DNA of 5,028 nucleotides, from positions 1-5,028 of the forward strand of contig JAHFHB010000169.1 of NCBI GenBank assembly GCA_023247135.1, written 5' to 3'. Below, piece by piece: positions 1-5,028 of this stretch; within the stretch, counting starts at the first letter, position 1, and every line of letters begins with the position of its first letter. The notes below the pieces were generated by a model. It did not search any database. It had not been told where the DNA came from and saw only the letters and a list, made by a program, of their open reading frames with translations. The position numbers and the translations under genes are program-made. The stretch is from Candidatus Omnitrophota bacterium. GTDB lineage: Bacteria > Omnitrophota > Omnitrophia > Omnitrophales > Aquincolibacteriaceae.

Positions 1-158
1 ATGTCTTCTTCCTCAGACGGCTGCTTGGCCGTATCTTTTTTATCGTCGCTGAAACCCTGCGGAATGCCGGATAACCCAAGGCAGAGCGCGAGCAGAAAAA
101 CCCTGAAAAGCGGCTTTACGAAATTGAGTTTCTTAAGGCTTAAAAAAATAAGGCCCAT
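1..158 (-). CDS. Exported protein of unknown function, N-terminal fragment
   Basis: This is the start of a minus-strand gene that runs off the left edge, leaving 52 codons plus two bases. The translation begins MGLIFLSLKKLNFVKPLFRV. It has a basic n-region (K9, K10, K15, R19), a hydrophobic core at about residues 20-32 (VFLLALCLGLSGI), and then an abruptly polar, charged stretch rich in Asp, Lys and Glu. That is the layout of a Sec signal peptide, with likely cleavage near residues 35-38. The Cys at 26 sits in LLALC, which is a poor lipobox, so a lipoprotein is unlikely. The ATG at 156-158 is the only good start in this stretch, but no strong Shine-Dalgarno precedes it. It follows dapB on the same strand after 84 bases and could be the last gene of that operon or separately transcribed. 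The mature domain is outside the window, so no function can be assigned. Confidence 0.62.
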   Translation of the reverse strand, partial: MGLIFLSLKKLNFVKPLFRVFLLALCLGLSGIPQGFSDDKKDTAKQPSEEED

Positions 159-242
159 TTCGAGCGTGGTTGTTCTTTCGATGAACGGCAGATTTTGTTT
201 TAGTGAATGCGGGAACGAAAGCGCTGCAAAAACTTGTGCGTG

Positions 243-1046
243 TTAGCTAATCCCAAGGACTTGCGCCATATCATAAAGCCCGTTTTTTCGCTTGGCAATG
301 AATTTTGCCGCCGTGAGAGCCCCTTTGGCAAAGGCCTCGCGGGAAGATGCTTTATGAGTCAATTCGATACGCTCGCCATCGCCAAAAAAATACAGCGTGT
401 GGTCGCCCACCACGTCGCCGCCGCGCAGTGCCAGCGTTCCGATTTGGCCGTGGGGGCGGGCACCGATGTCTCCTTCGCGGCCATAGACCACGTCGCGGGA
501 CAAATTGCGCTTGCGCGCCGCGGCCACGACTTCCAGCAGTTTCATCGCGGTTCCGCTCGGAGAATCTTTTTTGTGCCGGTGATGAATTTCCATGATTTCC
601 ATGTCATAACTTTCATCCAGCGCTTTGGCCGCTATCTCCGCAAGCTTGAGCAGTAAATTGACTCCGATACTCATATTCGGCGATTGCACCACCGGAATTT
701 TTTTTGAAGCGGCGCGCAGTTTGGCCAGTGTTTCTGCCGGCAGAGCGGTCGTGCCGACCACATAGCCGGTCTTGAATTTAACGGCGGTTTCAAGATGCCG
801 CGGCGTGGCTGAAAAATGCGTAAAATCGATCAAGACATCCGCTTTTTTCAAAGCGGTCTCCGGCTTGTCGGAAATGGCAATGCCGGATTCTCCGGCGCCG
901 GCCAGAATCCCGGCATCCAGCCCCACATCCGCACTGCCGGCCTGTTCCAGGGCGCCCGTCACCTGAATATTTTTATCTTTAAACGCCAGGCCCAAAATCG
1001 TCTTACCCATCCGGCCTGCCGCACCCGCGACCGCTAAACGGATCAT
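243..1046 (-). CDS. dapB: 4-hydroxy-tetrahydrodipicolinate reductase
   Basis: This cytoplasmic enzyme reduces the product of DapA to tetrahydrodipicolinate with NAD(P)H, the second step of the diaminopimelate branch. The 267-residue protein is the usual family length. The N-terminal Rossmann fold carries the dinucleotide-binding motif GAAGRMG at residues 8-14, and the second strand ends in an acidic E34 that typically contacts the cofactor ribose. A GTT motif lies at 98-100. The family signature HHRHKKDSPSGTA spans 155-167: H155 and K159 match the catalytic His and Lys of the E. coli enzyme, and SGT 164-166 matches the substrate-binding loop. The ATG overlaps the dapA stop codon in an ATGA (1043-1046), and GGTGA at 1051-1055 can act as its ribosome binding site, so translation is probably coupled to dapA. 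The gene ends in TAA at 243-245. The assignment is secure. Confidence 0.97.
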   Translation of the reverse strand: MIRLAVAGAAGRMGKTILGLAFKDKNIQVTGALEQAGSADVGLDAGILAGAGESGIAISDKPETALKKADVLIDFTHFSATPRHLETAVKFKTGYVVGTTALPAETLAKLRAASKKIPVVQSPNMSIGVNLLLKLAEIAAKALDESYDMEIMEIHHRHKKDSPSGTAMKLLEVVAAARKRNLSRDVVYGREGDIGARPHGQIGTLALRGGDVVGDHTLYFFGDGERIELTHKASSREAFAKGALTAAKFIAKRKNGLYDMAQVLGIS

Positions 1047-1930
1047 ACTTTCACCCCGAGATTTTTCAGCGCATGCCGGACCCGCTTTTTATTTTCGTCT
1101 TTCATTTCGCAAAGCGGCAGGCGGAATTCCAATTCAATCAAACCCATCAGCGCCGCCGCCGTTTTGACGGGAATCGGATTGGTCTCGACAAAAAGAACCT
1201 CGGAAAGTTCGCGCAAAGCTGCGTGCTCTTTCAAGGCCGCTTTGAAATCACCGGCCAGTGCCTTATGCACGAGAGATCGCACGCGCGCCGGCACCACGTT
1301 CGCCGTCACGGAAATAACGCCGCGCGCGCCGATCGCGATCATCGGCAGCGTCAGCGCATCATCGCCTGAAATTACGGCGATATCGCAAAGCGATAAAATT
1401 TTATCAACCTGCGCCAGGCTGCCGCTGGCTTCCTTGACGGCCACAATGTTTGGGATCTTCGCCAGACGCGCCACGGTCTCGGGCGCCAGTGAAACGCCGG
1501 TGCGGCCCGGCACGTTGTAAAGAATGATCGGCAGATCAGTTTTGGCGGCGAGAAAACTGTAGTGGCGGTACAAACCTTCCTGAGTCGGTTTGTTGTAATA
1601 CGGCGTCACGACCAGCACGCCGTCTGCTCCGGTTTTTTCAGCGTGTTGAACCAGCCCCAGCGCTTCTTCGGTGTTGTTGGACCCGGCGCCGCAAACCACC
1701 GGCACACGGCCATTCACATACTCGACCACGAGCGACATCATGCGGCGGTGCTCTTCGTGCGACATCGTGGCCGATTCCCCTGTCGTGCCGCAGGGGATGA
1801 GCACATCGGTTTTATTTTTAAGTTGAAAATCCAAAAGGCCCTTGAGCGCCTTCTCGTCGATCTTCCCGTTTTTGAACGGCGTCACGAGCGCGACCATGGA
1901 ACCTTGAAACTGAGTTTTGGGAACTGGCAT
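1043..1930 (-). CDS. dapA: 4-hydroxy-tetrahydrodipicolinate synthase
   Basis: DapA condenses pyruvate with aspartate-semialdehyde, the committed step toward diaminopimelate and lysine. It is a (beta/alpha)8-barrel class I aldolase that works through a Schiff base. In the 295-residue protein the pyruvate-binding loop GTTGE lies at 48-52 and the tyrosine pair YYNKP at 111-115. LYNVPGRT at 137-144 includes the catalytic-triad Tyr138 and the substrate-binding Arg143. The Schiff-base lysine is K166 in AVKEASG (164-170), and SGDD follows at 188-191. All the expected active-site residues are present. The reading frame is open upstream to 1990, but the ATG at 1928-1930 is preferred. It has GGAG nine bases upstream, gives the normal family length and avoids a 32-base overlap with dapF. 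Its stop codon overlaps the dapB start. Confidence 0.97.
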   Translation of the reverse strand: MPVPKTQFQGSMVALVTPFKNGKIDEKALKGLLDFQLKNKTDVLIPCGTTGESATMSHEEHRRMMSLVVEYVNGRVPVVCGAGSNNTEEALGLVQHAEKTGADGVLVVTPYYNKPTQEGLYRHYSFLAAKTDLPIILYNVPGRTGVSLAPETVARLAKIPNIVAVKEASGSLAQVDKILSLCDIAVISGDDALTLPMIAIGARGVISVTANVVPARVRSLVHKALAGDFKAALKEHAALRELSEVLFVETNPIPVKTAAALMGLIELEFRLPLCEMKDENKKRVRHALKNLGVKV

Positions 1931-1939
1931 AATCAGGAA

Positions 1940-1943
1940 CTCC
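1940..1943 (-). promoter_or_regulatory. Shine-Dalgarno site of dapA
   Basis: GGAG (CTCC on the plus strand) lies nine bases before the ATG at 1930, within the 28-base gap after dapF. It decides the dapA start, because the frame could otherwise extend upstream into the dapF 3' end. Confidence 0.7.
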
Positions 1944-1958
1944 GCAGATTCAGAGCGT

Positions 1959-2771
1959 TTATTTAATCGTGATGCTGCCTTCGAAAACAAGGCGCGCTTC
2001 GCCTTCCAGCGTAACTTTTTTTACTTTCTTGCCATCCCGGCGGAAATTGATGAAGAGCGTTTCGCCGCCGCGTGTGGTAACAGCCACGGGCGGCCGCACC
2101 GTACCCATCATGGCGCTGATGATGGCAGACGCCGTTGAACCCGTGCCGCAGGCCAGTGTTTCAGCTTCGACACCGCGTTCATACGTCCGCACCTTCACAC
2201 CGCCGGAACCTTCCGCCTTTACAAAATTGACATTGGTGCCCTTGGGCTTAAAAGCCGGGTGCTGGCGAATCGCACGGCCTAAACCGTTGACATCCATTTT
2301 TTCAAGGTCGTCGGTAAAAATAACCGTATGCGGAACGCCGGTGTTGATAAACGAATAATGCAGGCGGTTTCCGAGCACCGTCAGGTTTCCGTCCATCTTC
2401 AGGTCTTTGGGGTCGGGCAGCTGCACGCGCACGCGGTTATTTGGCAGCACCTCCGCCTCAATGATGCCTGCCAGCGATTCAAAACTGAAACGCACCGGCA
2501 GTTTGTGGACTTTACTGGCGTAAAGAGCGATACAGCGGAAACCATTGCCGCAGGCTTCGGCTTCAGACCCATCGGAATTGACAATCCGCATTTTGAAAGC
2601 CCCGCGCCGCGACGGTTCATAAAGCAGAATACCGTCCGCTCCCACCGAGGTATGAACCGGACACAGTTCGCGCGCCAGCGCTGCCGGATCTTTCACGGCA
2701 CGGCTGCGGTTATCCACAACAATGAAGTCATTGCCGGAAGCTACCATTTTATGAAAAGTCAGTGTTTTCAT
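1959..2771 (-). CDS. dapF: Diaminopimelate epimerase
   Basis: DapF interconverts LL- and meso-diaminopimelate in the cytoplasm without a cofactor, using two cysteines as acid and base. The 270-residue protein has the two mirror-related halves of the family. GNDF lies at 13-16. The first catalytic cysteine is C74 in EACGNGFRC (72-80), and the second is C208 in the signature ERGVEAETLACGTGS (198-212). GVPH at 145-148 and the N180/N182 region are also as expected, and both catalytic cysteines are intact. The ATG at 2769-2771 is chosen, with AAGGA at 2782-2786 ten bases upstream. An in-frame TTG at 2789 would add six residues, but it sits just before that Shine-Dalgarno and would bury it. dapF is the first gene of the dapF-dapA-dapB set and is preceded by a candidate promoter. 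Confidence 0.97.
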   Translation of the reverse strand: MKTLTFHKMVASGNDFIVVDNRSRAVKDPAALARELCPVHTSVGADGILLYEPSRRGAFKMRIVNSDGSEAEACGNGFRCIALYASKVHKLPVRFSFESLAGIIEAEVLPNNRVRVQLPDPKDLKMDGNLTVLGNRLHYSFINTGVPHTVIFTDDLEKMDVNGLGRAIRQHPAFKPKGTNVNFVKAEGSGGVKVRTYERGVEAETLACGTGSTASAIISAMMGTVRPPVAVTTRGGETLFINFRRDGKKVKKVTLEGEARLVFEGSITIK

Positions 2772-2824
2772 CGATACCGATTCCTTCAATCAATTAAACG
2801 CTTTGTGGGGGTAAAAGAGGCGGT

Positions 2825-2833
2825 ATTCTAGCA
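2825..2833 (-). promoter_or_regulatory. Candidate extended -10 promoter of the dap operon
   Basis: Read on the minus strand, the gap upstream of dapF contains TGCTAGAAT. This is a TGn extension followed by TAGAAT, one mismatch from the sigma-70 -10 consensus. It lies 54 bases from the dapF start and would give a leader of roughly 45-50 bases. No good -35 hexamer is seen 16-18 bases upstream, which is compatible with extended -10 promoters but weakens the call. This is a motif match only. Confidence 0.4.
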
Positions 2834-2873
2834 AAATACGGGCAGGAATGCCACTGAAGGTATTGTGGGCGGG

Positions 2874-3758
2874 TCAGGCGGCCGGGTCGGAGGGGCCCGG
2901 CTCTTCCGGAAAGTAATCCGGGACTTCCCCGGCCAGATCATGCTGCTGCTTGAGCAGTTCGGTCATAAAACGGCTATTCTCGGCGTCTTCGAGCTTGTCA
3001 TACGCATGCGAAAGATTGCTTAACACACGGCGCACAATGGTTTTAGCATCTGCCGGCGCATGTAAAATTGATTTCAGGTCCGAGGTAGAGCCCTCGTAGA
3101 GATCCAGAACCGCTTTTTCAGTCAAAAGGCGGCCTCCCGAGAAGCAGTCCACGTAAAAATAACGCCCGCCATTGTCCGCCCTGGCCAGAAAATGCCCTGG
3201 GAGATTACAGCCTTCCACGGCAAACCCCAGCCGGGCCGCGGTCAGAATGTAGACGCAGGCAAGACTGATCGGGATGCCGCGCTTCTGCTCGATCACAAAC
3301 GCCAGGTTGCTGTTGAACGGGTTGTAATAATCATTTTTTGCTGCACCGGCCAGGCGTTTTTCTTTGAACAAAAAATCGGCAAGCGCCAGCACATCTTCAC
3401 CCGGATGCGCCTTGCGAAAATCTTGCGCCAATCCTTCCAGCAATCCCGGCACCCGAGCAGCCTCAAACCCTTTTGCCTGAAACTGACTCAAAAGAGAGAG
3501 TGCCGTTTCAAGGCGGATCTTATCCTCCCCAGGCCGAAGCCAATCCGGCCAAACTTTGCGCAGCCACTCGCGCTTGTGATGCGCAAACACCGGCTCTAAA
3601 ACCTTCCAGCCTTCGGGGCCGATCTGAGGCGCGTAAGGCTCAAGCGCTTCGGCCAGTCCGCCGCCGAAGGCCTGCAGGGCCTTGATCACTCCGCCGCGCA
3701 CGACTTCCGAGTCGTCATCCAAAAGTTTAATGAGGTGGGCCAGTTGAGAAGCTTCCAT
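2874..3758 (-). CDS. SirB1-family transglutaminase-like protein with HEAT-like N-terminus
   Basis: The 294-residue protein belongs to the SirB1 / transglutaminase-like core 2 group, whose biochemical role is not well established. Residues about 7-32 (LAHLIKLLDDDSEVVRGGVI and onward) look like one HEAT-type helical pair. The core spans roughly 80-235 and has the family hallmarks: NPFNSNLAFVIEQKRGIPIS (146-165), LPGHFLAR (186-193) with H189, and YFYVDCF (200-206) with D204. H189 and D204 fit the His and Asp of a transglutaminase triad. The position where the nucleophilic Cys is expected appears to be Ser165, with C168 nearby, so catalysis is uncertain. Residues 238-275 resemble the TPR-like tail common in this family, and the last 20 residues are acidic and proline-rich. 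There is no signal peptide, so it is predicted cytoplasmic. The start could instead be the adjacent GTG at 3761, which is 10 bases from AGGA against 13 for this ATG. Confidence 0.88.
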   Translation of the reverse strand: MEASQLAHLIKLLDDDSEVVRGGVIKALQAFGGGLAEALEPYAPQIGPEGWKVLEPVFAHHKREWLRKVWPDWLRPGEDKIRLETALSLLSQFQAKGFEAARVPGLLEGLAQDFRKAHPGEDVLALADFLFKEKRLAGAAKNDYYNPFNSNLAFVIEQKRGIPISLACVYILTAARLGFAVEGCNLPGHFLARADNGGRYFYVDCFSGGRLLTEKAVLDLYEGSTSDLKSILHAPADAKTIVRRVLSNLSHAYDKLEDAENSRFMTELLKQQHDLAGEVPDYFPEEPGPSDPAA

Positions 3759-3769
3759 CACGCCGTTAT

Positions 3770-3775
3770 CTTCCT
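3770..3775 (-). promoter_or_regulatory. Shine-Dalgarno of the SirB1-like gene, overlapping the upstream stop
   Basis: AGGAAG on the minus strand shares its AG with the TAG stop of the receiver gene (3774-3776). Ribosomes ending the upstream gene would therefore sit on the initiation site of the next, implying coupling. It lies 8 bases from the GTG at 3761 and 11 from the ATG at 3758, leaving the exact start ambiguous. Confidence 0.5.
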
Positions 3776-4157
3776 AGGGGAATTTTTGAAGCAGCCGCTG
3801 GATCGTTTCCAGCATTTGTTTAGGATCAAAGGGTTTATCCACGAAGGCATCCACAAACTCCGCTCCCTCACGCATGCTGCGCCGGCCGGACATCATGATC
3901 ACGGGAACTGTCTTCAGCCGCTCAGATCCTTTTTTTAAAAATTCGGCCAGCTCATAGCCCGTTTTTCCTGGCATCAAAACGTCGGTGATGATCAAATCGG
4001 GCTTTTCAGTCTTGGCTTTCCAAAGTCCGTCATCCCCGGTCGTGGCCGTAATCGTTTCGGCACCGAGAAACGAAAGCCAGCCCTGCATCAGGTCGCAAAT
4101 TTCATCTTCGTCGTCGATGACGAGGATTTTTTTTCCTTTGAGAATCAGGTCGCTCAC
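3774..4157 (-). CDS. Single-domain response regulator (CheY-like receiver)
   Basis: The 127-residue protein is a complete receiver domain with no DNA-binding or enzymatic output domain. It is expected to accept a phosphoryl group from a histidine kinase and to signal through protein contacts. Visible landmarks are the acidic pocket D15-D16-E17 in ILVIDDEDE, the phospho-acceptor D59 in LIITDVLMPG, the switch serine S90 in VIMMSGR, the aromatic switch F105, and K108 in the conserved VDKPF. All the residues needed for phosphorylation are present. The start is a GTG at 4155-4157, supported by GGAG seven bases upstream. No kinase is encoded in the window, so its partner is unknown. It sits 22 bases after the FecR-domain gene and 12-15 bases before the SirB1-like gene, so it is probably co-transcribed with both. 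Confidence 0.93.
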   Translation of the reverse strand: MSDLILKGKKILVIDDEDEICDLMQGWLSFLGAETITATTGDDGLWKAKTEKPDLIITDVLMPGKTGYELAEFLKKGSERLKTVPVIMMSGRRSMREGAEFVDAFVDKPFDPKQMLETIQRLLQKFP

Positions 4158-4164
4158 AAATTTG

Positions 4165-4168
4165 CTCC
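4165..4168 (-). promoter_or_regulatory. Shine-Dalgarno that fixes the GTG start of the receiver gene
   Basis: GGAG (CTCC on the plus strand) lies seven bases before the GTG at 4157, an ideal spacing. There is no in-frame ATG near the start of the receiver fold, so this site supports a non-ATG initiation codon. Confidence 0.65.
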
Positions 4169-4179
4169 GTCACGCCTGA

Positions 4180-4815
4180 TTACACAGGAATGGCATCCGC
4201 CTGGGCAATGGCGCCCAACTCCGCGGGCAGCGCATCACGCACGGCCGCACTGCCATCGGCCTCATGAATATCCACGGCCTGCCCGGCTTCAAGCGCAAAA
4301 GGCTCCCCCGTTTTGCTGACTTTCATTTCCACACGGCCCTCCCGCACGGCAAACGTAGCACTGCGCTCCGGACCCGCGGGCGTAACGCGTCCCCAGAACT
4401 GAGTCCCGCGCACTGCGGCCACCACCACCGGAGTCTCCACCACAAGCGTTTTTCCGGGCGGCAGTTTCTTGACCTGAAAGACCACATCGCCCGCCGTCAT
4501 TTTCACGCGCGTTTCATCAACGTTCGACAGATCGATGGAACACTCGGTATTGGCCAGTAGACGGTAACCCCATTTACCTTTACGAATCAGATCCACCTGG
4601 CTGTCCGCACCGGTGCGGATGACATCGCCGCCTACCAGTTTTCCATGGTCAAGCAACGCCTGCGTTTCGCCTTGGTGAATCACGCTCACCTCTCCCTGAG
4701 GCTGGCTGGCCCTGAATACCGCGGCGGCCGGCATTCCCTGCGGCGCGGCTCCCATCGAAAGCAGCATGGCTGTCAAAACAAACAGAATTTTACGGCAGAA
4801 CTTTATCGTGTCCAT
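4180..4815 (-). CDS. Exported FecR-domain protein
   Basis: The 211-residue protein has a Sec signal peptide: basic start MDTIKFCRK, hydrophobic core about 10-24 (ILFVLTAMLLSMGAA), and a probable signal peptidase I site after AAA at 30-32. The mature part, about 38-185, is a FecR domain of beta strands. Recognisable elements are GGDVIRTG (62-69), the repeating strand-turn pattern through 75-115, TPVVVAAVRGTQFWG (128-142) with the diagnostic AAVRGT, and VREGRVEM (157-164). FecR domains occur in periplasmic sensors of iron uptake and in many exported proteins of unknown role. This one lacks the N-terminal cytoplasmic and transmembrane arrangement of E. coli FecR and has no adjacent sigma factor or TonB receptor, so an iron-signalling role is not supported. 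The ATG at 4815 is preferred, with AAGGAG nine bases upstream. The frame stays open upstream to 4857, but only through the preceding gene, and a GTG at 4818 is also possible. Confidence 0.88.
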   Translation of the reverse strand: MDTIKFCRKILFVLTAMLLSMGAAPQGMPAAAVFRASQPQGEVSVIHQGETQALLDHGKLVGGDVIRTGADSQVDLIRKGKWGYRLLANTECSIDLSNVDETRVKMTAGDVVFQVKKLPPGKTLVVETPVVVAAVRGTQFWGRVTPAGPERSATFAVREGRVEMKVSKTGEPFALEAGQAVDIHEADGSAAVRDALPAELGAIAQADAIPV

Positions 4816-4824
4816 CACGCGGCG

Positions 4825-4830
4825 CTCCTT
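4825..4830 (-). promoter_or_regulatory. Strong Shine-Dalgarno of the FecR-domain gene, overlapping the upstream stop
   Basis: AAGGAG lies nine bases before the ATG at 4815 and shares two bases with the TAA stop codon (4829-4831) of the MazG-like gene, in the string TAAGGAG. It selects the internal start over the longer open frame that begins at 4857, and it suggests translational coupling with the upstream gene. Confidence 0.75.
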
Positions 4831-5028
4831 AGTATTTTTTTCCGTGTTTTTTTGCACGGGTTTTATTGAAGGCCATTTTCCACGCGATTTGTTTCTCCAG
4901 CGGAATTTTCAGCCCGCCGCACAAATCAAAGAGACGAATCGCCGTATCCGCCAATTCGTCTTCAAAAGTATCTTTCTGCAAAATCCCGAACTTTCCGCCC
5001 CGGTGCGCCTCAATCGCTTCCCCCAATT
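4829..5028 (-). CDS. MazG-like nucleotide pyrophosphohydrolase, C-terminal fragment
   Basis: About 65 C-terminal residues of a gene whose start lies beyond the right edge. The visible part begins LGEAIEAHRGGKFG and contains FEDELADTAIRLFDL, then ends in KMAFNKTRAKKHGKKY. It matches the all-alpha MazG-like fold. The first acidic helix (GEAIE, visible residues 2-6) and the ExxD motif ELAD (24-27) provide ligands for Mg2+ in this family. The NKTR...KHGKK tail is typical of the short single-domain MazG-like proteins. Such enzymes hydrolyse nucleoside triphosphates to monophosphate and pyrophosphate, often as house-cleaning; the substrate cannot be predicted here. The first visible codon, TTG, is most likely an internal leucine and not a start, since the family needs more sequence upstream. 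Its stop overlaps the ribosome binding site of the FecR-domain gene. Confidence 0.82.
   Translation of the reverse strand, partial: LGEAIEAHRGGKFGILQKDTFEDELADTAIRLFDLCGGLKIPLEKQIAWKMAFNKTRAKKHGKKY

Noticed and set aside
1..246. Plus-strand open frame of 81 codons starting exactly at base 1
   Set aside because: It has no recognisable domain, is serine- and cysteine-rich in a way typical of an antisense frame, and lies over the minus-strand signal-peptide gene and the 3' end of dapB.
159..250. Terminator or promoter between dapB and the exported-protein gene, including the palindrome TTAGCTAA at 243-250
   Set aside because: The palindrome overlaps the dapB stop codon and has no stable stem-loop around it. 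The T5 run downstream follows only a four-pair stem, and no -35/-10 pair with normal spacing is visible.
207..656. Plus-strand open frame of 149 codons
   Set aside because: It is antisense to the 3' half of dapB, whose catalytic motifs are intact. The open frame is explained by GC-rich codon usage on the opposite strand.
1562..1966. Plus-strand open frame of 134 codons
   Set aside because: It is antisense to the dapA N-terminal half. Its His- and Arg-rich translation is characteristic of a shadow frame.
2328..2831. Plus-strand open frame of 167 codons
   Set aside because: It is antisense to dapF and crosses the intergenic gap. It shows no domain features, and dapF is complete with both catalytic cysteines.
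2841..2852. Small hairpin GGCA-GGAA-TGCC as a terminator of the upstream operon
   Set aside because: The stem is only four base pairs and no run of T follows it on the minus strand, so it is too weak for an intrinsic terminator.
1..5028. Mobile element, CRISPR array, toxin-antitoxin or defence island
   Set aside because: No transposase or integrase motifs, regularly spaced repeats, inverted terminal repeats or defence-domain signatures were seen. The MazG-like fragment resembles short house-cleaning enzymes, and no mazEF pair is present.

Overview
All confident genes in this window lie on the minus strand, so transcription runs from high to low coordinates. No tRNA, rRNA, CRISPR array, insertion sequence or long repeat was found, and no gap between genes exceeds about 115 bases. 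Gram-negative-type Sec signal peptides, GC-rich wobble positions and a compact dapF-dapA-dapB block fit a free-living didermic bacterium. The style resembles uncultivated lineages such as Omnitrophota or Elusimicrobiota, but that placement is a guess from gene content and nothing in the window proves it.

Upstream block (5028 down to about 2874): four closely packed genes. They are the C-terminal end of a MazG-like nucleotide pyrophosphohydrolase, cut by the window edge; an exported FecR-domain protein; a single-domain response-regulator receiver; and a SirB1-type transglutaminase-like protein with a HEAT-like start and a TPR-like end. Spacings are 12 to 22 bases. Two of the Shine-Dalgarno sites overlap the stop codon of the preceding gene, so the four are probably co-transcribed and partly coupled in translation. 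Their shared purpose is unknown.

Downstream block (2771 down to 243): dapF, dapA and dapB, three enzymes of the diaminopimelate/lysine branch, which supplies meso-diaminopimelate for peptidoglycan and lysine. dapF and dapA are 28 bases apart, and dapA and dapB overlap by four bases (ATGA). A 102-112 base gap separates this block from the upstream one and holds a candidate extended -10 promoter. The enzymes that convert tetrahydrodipicolinate to LL-diaminopimelate (DapL, or DapD/C/E) are not in the window.

Left edge (158 down to 1): the first 52 codons of an unidentified exported protein, recognisable by a clear N-terminal signal peptide. The overall picture is an ordinary housekeeping operon next to a small uncharacterised envelope/signalling cluster. 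I see no convincing evidence of an undescribed defence or mobile system.
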